From Palsa-360 sp963719875 (GTDB lineage Bacteria; Acidobacteriota; Terriglobia; Acidiferrales; UBA7541): DNA of 64,000 nt. Below, piece by piece: positions 50,584 to 60,484 of the stretch (position 1 is its first letter; each line of letters opens with the position of its first letter). The DNA lies in the NCBI GenBank assembly GCA_963719875.1, contig CAVRDJ010000004.1, positions 186,001-250,000 of the forward strand, in the 5' to 3' direction. The translations under genes and the position numbers were made by a program. The notes under the pieces are model-generated. The model saw only the letters and a list, made by a program, of their open reading frames with translations, did no database searches and was not told the DNA's origin.

Positions 50584-51928
50584 TCATTTCGCCTTCCGCT
50601 GATCTTTGATGCGCCGAATTTCTTCCAGGCGCTGGCGCAAGCGGGCCTCAAATCCCTCGTCAGTTGGCCGATAATAAGTCTTTCCGGCGAGCGATTCCGG
50701 CAGGCAAGCCATGTCGGCCACTTTCTCATCGACGTCGTGCGCGTACTGATATCCCTTCCCGTAGCCGATATTTTTCATCAATCCGGTGGGAGCATTGCGC
50801 AGGTGCAGGGGAACGGGCTCGGCGCGCGTGCTTTCTAAATCTTTCGTCACAGCGCCGTAGCCGGTATAAAGCGCGTTGGACTTCGGCGCGAGCGAAAGAT
50901 AGACCGCGGCCTGCGCCAGCGCGAGATTTCCTTCCGGCGGCCCGACAAAGTCGGCGGCTTGCATCGCGGCGATCGTCACTGCCAGCGCGCCCGGTTCCGC
51001 GAGGCCAATGTCCTCGCTCGCCATGCGCACGAGCCGCCGCGCGATGTACAGCGGGTCTTCGCCGGATTCGAGCATCCGCACCAGCCAGTACAACGACGCG
51101 TCGGGATCGGAATTCCGCACGGATTTGTGGAGCGCGGAGATAAGGTTGTAGTGCTCTTCTCCGGATTTGTCATACAGCAAAAATTTGCGTTGCAAGAGTT
51201 CGGCGAGCAATTCTTTTGTGATCTTGCGCTTTCCGGAAGCGTCCGGTTGCACGGCGCTCACGCCGGCCTCGAGGGTGTTGTATGCGGCGCGCGCATCGCC
51301 TCCCGAAAAAACGGCGATGTGCTGGATCGCTTCATCGCTGATCACGATCTCTTCGTTTCCGAGGCCACGCACTGGGTCCGCGAGGGCGCGCCGCAACAGA
51401 GCCTCAATCTGCTCGGTGGTCAGCGCTTGCAGGACGTAGACGCGAGTCCTTGAAAGCAGCGGGGCGATGACTTCAAACGAGGGATTCTCCGTGGTTGCGC
51501 CGATGAAGATGATATTTCCCGCTTCCACATGCGGCAGGAAGGCATCCTGCTGCGCCTTGTTGAAACGGTGCACTTCGTCGATGAACACGATCGTCCTTCG
51601 TCCCGCGCGCCGCGCATGTTCGGCCGCGGCCATGACGTTCCTTGATCTCCTTGATCCCGGTCAGCACAGCGCTGAACGCCGCGAACTCGGAATGAGTCAT
51701 TCGCGCAATCAGCCGCGCCAGCGTGGTTTTTCCGCACCCCGGCGGTCCCCAAAGAATCATGGAGCCGATTTCATCGTGTTCGATCTGTATCCGAAGAGGC
51801 TTGCCCGGCCCAAGCAGCGTCTCTTGCCCCGTGAATTCATCGAGCGTGCGCGGGCGCATCCGCTCCGCGAGGGGCTGGCCGGCGGCGCCGGAGCTTTCTT
51901 CAGGCTCGAGTTTTGCGAACAGGCTCAT
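50584..51928 (-). pseudogene. rarA: Replication-associated recombination protein A, frameshifted
   Basis: AAA+ ATPase (RarA/MgsA) acting at stalled forks. The N-terminal part starts MSLFAKLEPEESSGAAGQPL with GPPGCGKTTLARLIARMTHS (Walker A). After FSAVLTGIKEIKE the frame is lost; the continuation MAAAEHARRAGRRTIVFIDEVH (Walker B) lies one base out of phase from 51633 down to 50584. An extra base near 51638-51639 (TT where the homologous reading needs T) explains it. Both halves are otherwise intact to the C-terminal domain, so this is either a very recent lesion or a sequence error. ATG overlaps the upstream methyltransferase stop (ATGA). Confidence 0.88.
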
Positions 51929-52842
51929 TTATTTAATTGCCGGTCTGGATTTCTCTGCCGCATGGCCTCATAGAGCAAAACGCTCGCAGCCACCGCTGCA
52001 TTCAAGGATTCAATCCCCACTGGAGCGTTTGCCGCGGCCTGCGGAATATAGACGCATGCGTCGGCCGCACGTACAAGATCCCCCGGCAAACCGGATCCTT
52101 CGTTGCCAATCAAAATGGCCGCTGGTGTTTTCCAATCGATGTCCCATGGGCACAATAAAGAAGAAGCAGCACCCGAATCTTGATTTCTGGATACTTCCGC
52201 GGCCGCAACCGCAGCGTAGACTTTCACCCGAAACATCCGCAACTGCGCCAGCAGAATCGCCGGCGAATTAGCCTGGACGATCGGCAGCCGCAGCGCCGAT
52301 CCCGCCGATGCGCGCAGCGCCTTGGGCCCGAACGGGTCAGCCGTCCCGACGCCATCCGCGGGGCAGGTCGCCGCCCCGGTTGCCCCGAACGCTTCCGCCG
52401 CCCTGACAATCGTCCCAACATTTCCAGGATCCTGCAAGCCCACCAGCACGACCAGCAGCGCCGTTCCGGGCAGGAGGTTCTCCATCGTCGACTGTTGCGG
52501 CCGAACCAGTGCGGCGATCCCTTGCGGCGTCTGTGTATCGGCTATGCCTGCGAACAATTTGTCAGATGTTCGAAGGACCGGCACTCCGGATGCCAGCACA
52601 GGGGCAACGCGGGGAAGGTGGCGCGCGCCCGAATCGCTCACGAGGAGCGCCTCCACCGGCAGGCCCGAGCCAAGCGCCGCTTCCACCAGGCGCACTCCCT
52701 CGACGCCCACGACGACGCCGTCGCCGCGGTCGCCCGCGAGGGCGGCCCGGAATCGCTTGAGCCAACGGTTCTCACGGCTCGTAATCACGGAAGCGGTTCC
52801 TTTGGCGGCTTGTCGCACTGTTGAGCTGGCCGGGTGAGCCAT
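51925..52842 (-). CDS. TrmH/SpoU-family RNA methyltransferase
   Basis: 305 residues; SAM-dependent 2'-O-ribose methylation of tRNA or 23S rRNA. N-terminal L30e-like RNA-binding part (ENRWLKRFRAALAG, GVEGVRLVEAAL), then the SPOUT knot with motif 1 VGLQDPGNVGTIVRAAEAFGA, motif 2 ILIGNEGSGLP and motif 3 PVGIESLNAAVAASVLLYE. Start set at ATG 52842 (MAHPASSTVRQ); the frame is open to 52905. Coupled by ATGA to rarA. Confidence 0.92.
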   Translation of the reverse strand: MAHPASSTVRQAAKGTASVITSRENRWLKRFRAALAGDRGDGVVVGVEGVRLVEAALGSGLPVEALLVSDSGARHLPRVAPVLASGVPVLRTSDKLFAGIADTQTPQGIAALVRPQQSTMENLLPGTALLVVLVGLQDPGNVGTIVRAAEAFGATGAATCPADGVGTADPFGPKALRASAGSALRLPIVQANSPAILLAQLRMFRVKVYAAVAAAEVSRNQDSGAASSLLCPWDIDWKTPAAILIGNEGSGLPGDLVRAADACVYIPQAAANAPVGIESLNAAVAASVLLYEAMRQRNPDRQLNK

Positions 52843-53022
52843 GGACACCAGCCTAGCAAACCCCCTCCGAACGGTAAAGTAACGGTGGGTTGTGACGTTC
52901 CTCAAGAATATTTAGGAGCCTGGCGTCTTGAACGCGCTACACGTCTGTGATAGCTTCACTCGACGGCGCTTCGATTGCCGGTCGATTGCCGGTTTTTGGT
53001 TGTAACTACGAGGGTCGCCACT

Positions 53023-53673
53023 TTGTCCGCTGAGTTGCTGAAGATTTCTTCTGAAAATCCCGACCCTGCTGCCCTCCGCTACGCTGCCGCATTTATTCGC
53101 CGCGGCGAACTCGTCGCCATCCCGACGGACACCTTTTATGGGATCGCGGCGGACCCATTTAATCTGGCCGCCGTCGATCAAATCTATCGCGTCAAGGGAC
53201 GCCCAGAAACCCGCGCGCTTCCGATTCTCGTCAATACCACGGCGCAGGCCGTGACGCTGGCGCGCGATGTTCCTTACACGTTTCACAAACTCGCCGCCAA
53301 GTTCTGGCCCGGCCCTTTGACTCTGCTGGTGGAGGCCTCCACGGGAGTTCCGCTCAAGGTGACAGCACACACCGGCAACGTCGCACTGCGCTGGCCCAAA
53401 TCCGTAATCGTGAATGCCCTCATTAACCTCATCCAGGGGCCCATCACAGGCACCAGCGGAAATATTTCCGGCCAGCCCGCGTGCGCGACCGCACTCGACC
53501 TTCTGGAACAATTGGGAGATCGCCTGCCACTCATTATCGACGCCGGTGAAACGCCCGGCAATCTCGCCTCCACGATAGTCAAACTCGACGGCGATGATTG
53601 GGAAGTGATGCGCGAAGGCGTGATCACCGAGCAGGAAATCCGCGCCGCTCTCGAGGAAGACACTGAAGTGTAA
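53023..53673 (+). CDS. Sua5/YciO/YrdC-type threonylcarbamoyl-AMP synthase
   Basis: 216 residues. LVAIPTDTFYGIAADPFN, YRVKGRPETRALPILVN, WPGPLTLLVEAS and GTSGNISG are the ligand-binding motifs. It makes threonylcarbamoyl-AMP for t6A37 of tRNAs; the length (no C-terminal Sua5 domain) fits the TsaC/YrdC form. A TTG at 53023 is preferred because GAGGG lies eight bases upstream; the frame opens at 52975. Divergent from the methyltransferase gene. Confidence 0.85.
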   Translation: MSAELLKISSENPDPAALRYAAAFIRRGELVAIPTDTFYGIAADPFNLAAVDQIYRVKGRPETRALPILVNTTAQAVTLARDVPYTFHKLAAKFWPGPLTLLVEASTGVPLKVTAHTGNVALRWPKSVIVNALINLIQGPITGTSGNISGQPACATALDLLEQLGDRLPLIIDAGETPGNLASTIVKLDGDDWEVMREGVITEQEIRAALEEDTEV

Positions 53674-53760
53674 CGGTTCCCGCTTGTTTCGATTCGGCCT
53701 GACAACGCAAAATTCACTGTGCGCTGCGGCTTCAGCGGCTCCTGAATTGTTACCTCGCAT

Positions 53761-53840
53761 TGTCATTCCGAGCGAAGCGAGGAATCCCTCTTCGATTTAA
53801 ACCACTGCAAGAGGGATTCCTCGCTTCGCTCGGAATGACA
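53761..53840. repeat. Palindromic intergenic repeat, family C copy 2
   Basis: TGTCATTCCGAGCGAAGCGA ... TCGCTTCGCTCGGAATGACA, near-perfect arms of about 33 bp with a short spacer. Lies between convergent genes and could act as a two-way terminator. Confidence 0.92.
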
Positions 53841-53884
53841 GGGATGGGCTCTTTTTTCACAACCTGTTCAGCAGCCGGCCCATC

Positions 53885-55531
53885 CTAGCGCGCTTCGATG
53901 CTGCGTAAAAAATCAAAGTCCCCGGTCGGAGAAAGCTTCATGTCCCTGATTCTTTTCCGGTGCACGCTGAGGTTATCCATAAACCATAGGCTGACGTACG
54001 GCAAATCCTCGGCGATGATTTTCTGAACCTGGCTGAACAATTCACGCCGCTTTTCCTGATTGCTCTCGATGCGCGTCTGGTCAAGCAGCGCATCGACTTG
54101 CGGATTGCGATAGTGGCCGCGGTTGGCTCCGGCAGGTGGAATCATCTTGGAATCGAAAACGTACTCGAAAAATGTATCGGGATCGTTGTTCGTGCCGATC
54201 CAGCGCAGGGTGAAGATCTCGAAACTCCCGCGCCCCACATCCGAAAACAGGGTGGCGAACTCCAGCGGCCTCACATCGAGATCGACTCCGACCTTCCGCC
54301 ATTGTTCCTGCAAGACGGCAGCCAGAAGCCGCGAGGACTCCTCCGTTGAAGTCTTAAGCGTGAGCTTCACACGCATGCCGCCCGCCGCAGGCACTCTCGG
54401 GAAACCTGCCGCGTCCAACAAACGTTCCGCCTGCTGCGGATCGTATTCGTAGCGCCGGATGCCGGGCTCGTACGCCCAACTGCTTGCAGGCAGCGGGCCG
54501 TCGGTTGGATGCGCCTGGCCGCGGTATAAATATTGAATGATTTCTTCGCGGTTCGTCGCATACGCGAGCCCCTGCCGCACCTCGCGTTTCGAGAGTGTCG
54601 CATCGTCGAGATTGAACGCAATATATTGATAATTGGTCCCGGGAGAGTCGGTGACAACGATCGTGGATTGCCGCCGCAGGACCGGAATCATGTCCAGAGT
54701 GAGCGAATTCACTTCCACGTCCGCGCTCCCTTTGCGCAATTCGAGCGCACGTACAATGGCATCGGGCACAACGCGAAATCGCACCCGCGAAATGTTCGGT
54801 GGGCCGCCGAAATACTCGCCATTTCGTTCGAGCACCACGTGGTCGTCCTGTTCCGCGCTCACGAACCGAAACGGTCCCGTGCCGGTCAGCCGGTTGGAAA
54901 AATCCGTCCCGGAGCCCGCCGGGACAATCCCAACGGCAGGTCGCGCGATTTCCCACAGAAATCCCGCATAGGGTTGCTGCAAGTGAAAAATCACTGTCGC
55001 CGCGCTCGGCGCATCGATGGATCGGATCACAGCGAAAGAGCCTCGTTTGGGCGACGTGACAGTTCTGTCCAGGATCGAATCGAATGTGTACTTCACATCG
55101 GCGGACGTGAGTGGCCTGCCGTCATGAAACCTCACGCCGCTCCGTAAGTGAAACACATACGTGACCGGATCGGGCGTCTCCCATCTTTCGGCCAGATCGC
55201 CGTGCGGGATTCTCTGCGCGTCAAGTTCCACCAAGCTGCTGAAGAGCAAGCTGTCCAGGCGCTGCGAAACCGCGTCCGTGCCAATCCGCGGATCCAAATT
55301 GGTCGGCATCGATTCGACCAGAAAATTGACGACGCCGGGTTCGGTGCTGACAGTGCGGGAGCAGGATGAAAGTGAGAGTAGGAGAAGAAGGGAAGTAAAG
55401 GAAGTTAACGAGACAAAGGAAGTAAAGGAAAAAACGCCAGGCCCCGAGTTGTGCCCCCGCTTGTCTGAAGGTTCCGTTCCTTTACTTCCTTTAAATCCTA
55501 AACCTCCTCTACTTCCTTCATTATCCTGCAT
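53885..55531 (-). CDS. Oligopeptide ABC transporter substrate-binding lipoprotein
   Basis: 548 residues of SBP family 5 (DppA/OppA). A lipobox is visible: FTSLLLLLSLSSCSR, with Cys as the expected lipid anchor at about residue 60, after a Gly/Lys-rich start. Then VNFLVESMPTNLDPRIGTDA, WETPDPVTYVFHLRSGVRFH and TSADVKYTFDSILD follow, and QGLAYATNREEIIQYLYRGQ and NPQVDALLDQTR near the end. It binds peptides or other solutes for uptake; no permease genes are adjacent, so the partner is elsewhere. ATG 55531 overlaps anmK by 11 bases (AAGG upstream). The N-terminus is coded by a purine-rich repeat-like run (55378-55530). Confidence 0.88.
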   Translation of the reverse strand: MQDNEGSRGGLGFKGSKGTEPSDKRGHNSGPGVFSFTSFVSLTSFTSLLLLLSLSSCSRTVSTEPGVVNFLVESMPTNLDPRIGTDAVSQRLDSLLFSSLVELDAQRIPHGDLAERWETPDPVTYVFHLRSGVRFHDGRPLTSADVKYTFDSILDRTVTSPKRGSFAVIRSIDAPSAATVIFHLQQPYAGFLWEIARPAVGIVPAGSGTDFSNRLTGTGPFRFVSAEQDDHVVLERNGEYFGGPPNISRVRFRVVPDAIVRALELRKGSADVEVNSLTLDMIPVLRRQSTIVVTDSPGTNYQYIAFNLDDATLSKREVRQGLAYATNREEIIQYLYRGQAHPTDGPLPASSWAYEPGIRRYEYDPQQAERLLDAAGFPRVPAAGGMRVKLTLKTSTEESSRLLAAVLQEQWRKVGVDLDVRPLEFATLFSDVGRGSFEIFTLRWIGTNNDPDTFFEYVFDSKMIPPAGANRGHYRNPQVDALLDQTRIESNQEKRRELFSQVQKIIAEDLPYVSLWFMDNLSVHRKRIRDMKLSPTGDFDFLRSIEAR

Positions 55532-56693
55532 AGCACACCTTACCCAGCACCACCGCCTTTTTCGCTCCCGTCGCGCCCGGCACGTTCGCGGGCCGTTTGT
55601 GCAGCGTTTCATGCGCGAGCACGGCAAAAGCAAACGCTTCCTTCGCGTCTCCCGGCAAGCCAAGATCATCCGCCGTCCGCACACGGACCCCGTTTAAACC
55701 GGATTCGAGCTGGGCCATCAGCAGCGGATTATGCGCACCGCCGCCCGATACGATCAGTTCTCTGATTTTCGCACGCGGCGCGACCAAGCATTGCAGTGCA
55801 TCCAGAATTGAAAGTGCGGTCAGGATCGTAACCGTCCGAATGGCGTCCTCAGGTTTCGCCTCGCGTACCTCCCTCCAGGAGAGCAGGGAACGAACATATT
55901 TATCGCCATATTGCTCGCGCCCGGCTGTTTTCGGAGGCACTTTGGAAAAATACTCGTCATAGAGCAACGTGTTGAGCAATCCGGGAAGCACCTTGCCCTT
56001 CGCGGCCATCTCCGCATTCCGATCGAATCCTTTGCGGCCACGCGTGAAATGCCGCACCAGAGCATCAATGACCATATTCCCCGGCCCGGTATCGAATGCG
56101 AAAACATCTTCAATCCTCGCGCCCGCGGGTATCACTGTGACGTTCGCAATCCCGCCGATATTCAGCGCGACGCGCCCTTTTCGCGGGTGCCGGTAGAGCA
56201 GAAAATCGACGAAGGGCACGAGCGGCGCGCCCTGTCCTTCCGCGGCCATGTCCGCGGGGCGAAAATCGCCCACTGTAGTGATTCCGGTGCGCACCGCAAT
56301 TACCGAGGGTTCGCCGATTTGCAACGTCGAGGCAACGCGCTGACCATTGAAAAGTGAAGGCGAGCCCTGATGAAAAACTGTCTGCCCGTGCGAGCCGATC
56401 ACATCGATTTGTGCGGGAGCCACGCGAAATTTCCTGCATGCGGCGAGCGCGGCGCTTGCGAATAATTCCCCCAGCAGAAAATTGAGCTGGCTGATTTCTC
56501 CGGTGGTCACCGGCCGGCCTTCGCCGAGCTTCAAGATGGCTTTCTGCACCTGCCCAGGGAAGGGAAACGCCGCAAAGTTTTCGAGAGATGCCTTTCGTCC
56601 CGCCATGCGCACCAGGGCCACGTCAATTCCGTCCGCCGACGTTCCCGACATGATGCCGAGCGCCAATGTGTCGCGCCCGCGGAAATGTTTCAT
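55521..56693 (-). CDS. anmK: Anhydro-N-acetylmuramic acid kinase
   Basis: 390 residues. Phosphorylates 1,6-anhydroMurNAc in peptidoglycan recycling. Start LALGIMSGTSADGIDVALVR is the family P-loop-like signature; IGSHGQTVFHQ, LNIGGIANVTVIP and FDTGPGNMVIDAL follow, as does ELIVSGGGAHNPLLM. Overlaps mutS by four bases (ATGA) and the substrate-binding gene by 11 bases, forming mutS-anmK-SBP. Confidence 0.94.
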   Translation of the reverse strand: MKHFRGRDTLALGIMSGTSADGIDVALVRMAGRKASLENFAAFPFPGQVQKAILKLGEGRPVTTGEISQLNFLLGELFASAALAACRKFRVAPAQIDVIGSHGQTVFHQGSPSLFNGQRVASTLQIGEPSVIAVRTGITTVGDFRPADMAAEGQGAPLVPFVDFLLYRHPRKGRVALNIGGIANVTVIPAGARIEDVFAFDTGPGNMVIDALVRHFTRGRKGFDRNAEMAAKGKVLPGLLNTLLYDEYFSKVPPKTAGREQYGDKYVRSLLSWREVREAKPEDAIRTVTILTALSILDALQCLVAPRAKIRELIVSGGGAHNPLLMAQLESGLNGVRVRTADDLGLPGDAKEAFAFAVLAHETLHKRPANVPGATGAKKAVVLGKVCYAG

Positions 56694-59392
56694 AGAATTT
56701 GTTTTTTCAACTCGGCCAGAAGATTGAGCGCCTCGACAGGCTTTAGGTTGTCGATGTCCGCTTCGCGCAACGCATCCAATACCCGCCGGTCGAGCGGCGT
56801 GAACAAAGCCTGCTGTGCGGGCAGAGGCTCCCCGTTTGCCGTGGCGCCGGGCGTCAGCCGCTCGCTCAATTGATGCTCAGCCTGCTCGTGCCGTTCGAGA
56901 ATTTCGCGCGCGCGCGCGATCACCGCGGGAGGCAATCCCGCCATCCTGGCGACTTCGATCCCATAACTCTTGTCCGCGCTCCCGGTTTCGACGCGCTTCA
57001 GAAATACGATGCCCGTGGAGGTTTCGCGCGCGGACACGTGCACGTTTTTGATGCCCGGCAGCAGATCCGCAAGTTCCGTCAATTCGTGGTAATGCGTGGC
57101 GAAGAGCGTGCGCGATTTCGTCTCGCTCGATAGATGTTCCACCACCGCCCAGGCAATCGAAAGCCCGTCAAAGGTGGCCGTCCCGCGGCCCACTTCGTCG
57201 AGCAGCACCAGGCTCGCCGGCGTAGCCGTATTCAAGATGGCCGCGACCTCGGTCATTTCCACGAGAAACGTAGATCGCCCGCGCGCTAAATTATCCGCCG
57301 CGCCGATCCGCGTAAAAATTCGATCGGTGACGGGAAGCCGCGCCTGGTCCGCCGGAACAAAGGAGCCCATCTGCGCCATCAGAATAATCAACGCCGCCTG
57401 CCGAAGATACGTGGATTTCCCTCCCATGTTCGGACCCGTGATGAGCAGGATCTGCTGCGTCGTCTCGTTGAGAAACAGATCATTGGGAACAAATCGCTCG
57501 CCCTTTTGCTCGAGGAGTTGCTCGATCACCGGATGCCGCCCCGCCACGATCATGATTTGCGGGTCGTCGCTAAACTCCGGCCGCGTGTAATTGCGCGCGG
57601 CGGCCAGCCGCGCAAAATTTCCAAGCACGTCCAGCTGCGCGATCGCCGCCGCAGTCCGCCGAAGCCGCGCGGCCTGTTCCCCGATCCACAACCGCAGCTC
57701 GGAAAACAGCCGCCGCTCGATTTCCGCGATGCGTTCGTCGGCGTCCAGAACTTTGCGCTCGTATTCCTTCAGCTCCGGCGTCGTATAGCGTTCCGCATTC
57801 ACAAGCGTCTGCTTGCGCTCAAAATCCGCGGGCGCGAGATGCAAGTTCGCATTGGATATTTCGATATAGTAGCCAAACACTTGATTGAAGCGAATCTTGA
57901 GCGACCCGATTCCCGTGCGCTTCCGCTCCCGCTCTTCCATCGCGGCAATAATCTGTTTGCTGCGCTGCGAAAGCTCGCGCAACTCGTCCAATTCCTTGTT
58001 ATAGCCGCGGCGAATCACGCCCGGATCGGAGGCCAGCGCCGGGGGATCGTCCGCGATCGCCGCTTCTATGCGCTCGCGCACGTCCGCCAATTCGTCCATT
58101 TCCGAGTGAAGCGCGCAGAGCCGTGCAGATGGGCAATTCGTCAAATATTTTCGCAGCAGAGGAATGCGCGCCAGAGACTGCCGAAGCCCGAGCAGGTCGC
58201 GCGGCGAAGCCACGCCCAGCGTCACGCGCCCGGCCAGGCGTTCCAGATCCTGCACGCCCGCAAGGTTATGACGGATCTCTTCGCGCAGAACCGTGTGGTT
58301 CTTCAGCTCCTGCACGGCGTCGAGACGCACCTGAATTTCTTCGCGATTGACCTGCGGGCGCAGGATCCATTGCCGCAGCAGCCGCGCTCCCATGCCCGTT
58401 GTCGTTTCATCCAGCGCCGCAAGCAGGGTCGTGGAAGATCCGCGCATTCCCTCCTCGAAAAAAATAGGCGCTACAAGTTCCAGGTTGCGGACGGTAACTA
58501 TGTCGAGCACCAGCGCGTCCGCCTGCTCGTAATACCGGACGCGGTCCAGGTGCCCGAGAGCCGCTCCGGAGTGGTTCCCATTCTCGGCGTCCATCGCGGA
58601 GGTTTCGCGCAAATAATGAACTACTGCGCCTGCAGCTGAGACGGCCTGCGGATGGCCCGCGAGGCCGAATCCGTCCAGCGTTGCCACGCCAAATTGTTCC
58701 CGCAGCATGCGTTCGGCATAATCAAACCGAAAGACCCATTCGTCGATCCGCGTCTCGACGCCTTCCCGAATCTCCGGCCGGGCCGCCTGGAATTGGACGC
58801 TCGTATCACCGTCCGCCCCGGCGGCCGCAGCAAATAGACTCGCTTGCCGGGGAATGAGAATTTCACGCGGCCTCAAGCGGTGCAATTCATCGCGCAATTT
58901 TTCATCGGCGTCGCTGCCGGAAAAGGCCGCCGCGCGAAATTCACCGGTGGTCACATCCGCATACGCAAAGCCGATCGGCGATCCGCCCGCCGGGCGGAAA
59001 ATCGCCGCCAGATAATTATTTTCCTTGGGCTCGAGAACATTGACGCTGGTGGCCGTTCCCGGCGTGATGACGCGCACCACTTCGCGCCGCACCAGTTTCT
59101 TCCCCGGCCCCGGTGCCTCCATCTGATCGCACACGGCAATCTTGTAGCCCGCGCGCAGCAGTCGTGCGATGTACCCCTCCGCGGCGTGATAGGGAACCCC
59201 GCACATCGGCACAGGCTCGCCGCGTTCCCGATTCCGGGATGTCAGAGTGATCTGCAGTTCGCGCGACGCCGCAATCGCGTCTTCGTAAAAGAGTTCGTAG
59301 AAATCACCCAACCGAAATAAGACCAGCGCATGCGGATAGCGTCCCTTAATGGAGTGATACTGCCGCATCAGCGGGGTGGCTGGTTCTGTCAT
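56690..59392 (-). CDS. mutS: DNA mismatch repair ATPase MutS
   Basis: 900 residues. Domain I contains the mismatch-binding FYELFYEDA region (LFRLGDFYELFYEDA); the C-terminal ATPase has ITGPNMGGKSTYLRQAALI (Walker A), LVLLDEVGRGTATFDGLS (Walker B/signature) and FATHYHELTEL. It begins the mismatch-repair cascade with MutL. ATG 59392 gives the usual N-terminus MTEPATPLMRQYHSIK; the frame is open to 59539. Translationally coupled to anmK. Confidence 0.96.
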   Translation of the reverse strand: MTEPATPLMRQYHSIKGRYPHALVLFRLGDFYELFYEDAIAASRELQITLTSRNRERGEPVPMCGVPYHAAEGYIARLLRAGYKIAVCDQMEAPGPGKKLVRREVVRVITPGTATSVNVLEPKENNYLAAIFRPAGGSPIGFAYADVTTGEFRAAAFSGSDADEKLRDELHRLRPREILIPRQASLFAAAAGADGDTSVQFQAARPEIREGVETRIDEWVFRFDYAERMLREQFGVATLDGFGLAGHPQAVSAAGAVVHYLRETSAMDAENGNHSGAALGHLDRVRYYEQADALVLDIVTVRNLELVAPIFFEEGMRGSSTTLLAALDETTTGMGARLLRQWILRPQVNREEIQVRLDAVQELKNHTVLREEIRHNLAGVQDLERLAGRVTLGVASPRDLLGLRQSLARIPLLRKYLTNCPSARLCALHSEMDELADVRERIEAAIADDPPALASDPGVIRRGYNKELDELRELSQRSKQIIAAMEERERKRTGIGSLKIRFNQVFGYYIEISNANLHLAPADFERKQTLVNAERYTTPELKEYERKVLDADERIAEIERRLFSELRLWIGEQAARLRRTAAAIAQLDVLGNFARLAAARNYTRPEFSDDPQIMIVAGRHPVIEQLLEQKGERFVPNDLFLNETTQQILLITGPNMGGKSTYLRQAALIILMAQMGSFVPADQARLPVTDRIFTRIGAADNLARGRSTFLVEMTEVAAILNTATPASLVLLDEVGRGTATFDGLSIAWAVVEHLSSETKSRTLFATHYHELTELADLLPGIKNVHVSARETSTGIVFLKRVETGSADKSYGIEVARMAGLPPAVIARAREILERHEQAEHQLSERLTPGATANGEPLPAQQALFTPLDRRVLDALREADIDNLKPVEALNLLAELKKQIL

Positions 59393-59622
59393 GTCTCGTG
59401 GAGCGCCGGAATCGGCGGCGGGCTCTCTTGGGAGCGCGCGGGGAAGAGCACGCCGGTCAGCGACAGAAAGTTTATACCGCGCCACCTTCGCTTCTGTCGA
59501 GCCAGTGAATCCGAAAATGACCCCGAACGAATCAGACAAGGAAGGTTATTCCGGATGGCCCCAGCCAGGCCGCCTGAAAGATAACACGCCACCCCAGGCA
59601 CAAACCGCGGCGGTTTGACCCC

Positions 59623-59684
59623 GGGAACGCCAATCTCCCGATTGGCGTTTCGCGCGCGCCGCCATTCAGGAGAATGGCGTTCCC
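59623..59684. repeat. Palindromic intergenic repeat, family D
   Basis: GGGAACGCC ... GGCGTTCCC outer arms enclose two small hairpins (CGCCAAT/ATTGGCG and CGCCATTC/GAATGGCG). Same design as family B but different sequence; only one copy in this window. Confidence 0.8.
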
Positions 59685-59815
59685 AGGAGACACCCCCCAC
59701 GTGATCTTCGCCCCTCCTAATTGGACGTGCCGGCAATGCCGGCATTCCATCCTCCGCTTCGTGTAATTCATCGTATCTCGTGAGAAATGCAGGCAAGCCG
59801 TATACTCCATGCAAT

Positions 59816-60484
59816 ATGCCCGCGCCGAAACATCGCCAGGAAATCGAAATCAAACTTCGCGTCCAGGACGTAGCCGCCATTCGCAGCCGCCTGAAACGCC
59901 TCCGCGCTCGCGAAATCTCGCCGCGCACCCACGAATTCAACACGTTGTACGACACGCCGCGACAAGATCTGAAGCGCCAAGGCCAGCTCATCCGCATCCG
60001 AATCGAGCAGCCGGCCTTGAGTTTTGGGAAGAAACGTCCAAATGAAAACGCCGCAGCCATCCTGACCTACAAAGGGCCCTCTCGTTCCTCGCGCACCGCT
60101 ACTGAAGCTGGCGGACATTCTAATTTCCGCAGTTATTTCAAGATCAAAGACGAAGCCGAGGTATCGGTCGCGGGAAGCGACGAAATGGCCAGGATTCTTC
60201 ACGGTCTGGGACTGCATCCTGGGTTCCGATATGAGAAGTTTCGGACCACCTATGCGCTCCCGGGTGTCCGTGGACTAAAGATCGAACTCGATGAGACCCC
60301 GGTTGGCACCTATCTCGAATTGGAGGGCCCGGTCGCAGGCATTGAACGCGGCGCCCATCTCCTCGGGTATGACCGCAAAGACTATCTGAAGGATACCTAC
60401 GGCTCGCTTTATCTCGCCGCTTGCCGCCGGCAGGGCCGGAAACCTGGCGACATGCTCTTTCCGCCAACAAAAAAATTGCGTTAA
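59816..60484 (+). CDS. CYTH-domain protein, class IV adenylate cyclase-like
   Basis: 222 residues. The start MPAPKHRQEIEIKLRVQD carries the EIEIK motif that coordinates metal, then EFNTLYDTPRQDL, ILTYKGPS, FKIKDEAEVSV and IELDETPVGTYLELEG complete the eight-strand tunnel. CyaB/thiamine-triphosphatase-like members hydrolyse or cyclise triphosphates; substrate not predictable. ATG 59816 preferred to an in-frame ATG at 59780. Alone on this strand next to mutS (divergent). Confidence 0.88.
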   Translation: MPAPKHRQEIEIKLRVQDVAAIRSRLKRLRAREISPRTHEFNTLYDTPRQDLKRQGQLIRIRIEQPALSFGKKRPNENAAAILTYKGPSRSSRTATEAGGHSNFRSYFKIKDEAEVSVAGSDEMARILHGLGLHPGFRYEKFRTTYALPGVRGLKIELDETPVGTYLELEGPVAGIERGAHLLGYDRKDYLKDTYGSLYLAACRRQGRKPGDMLFPPTKKLR

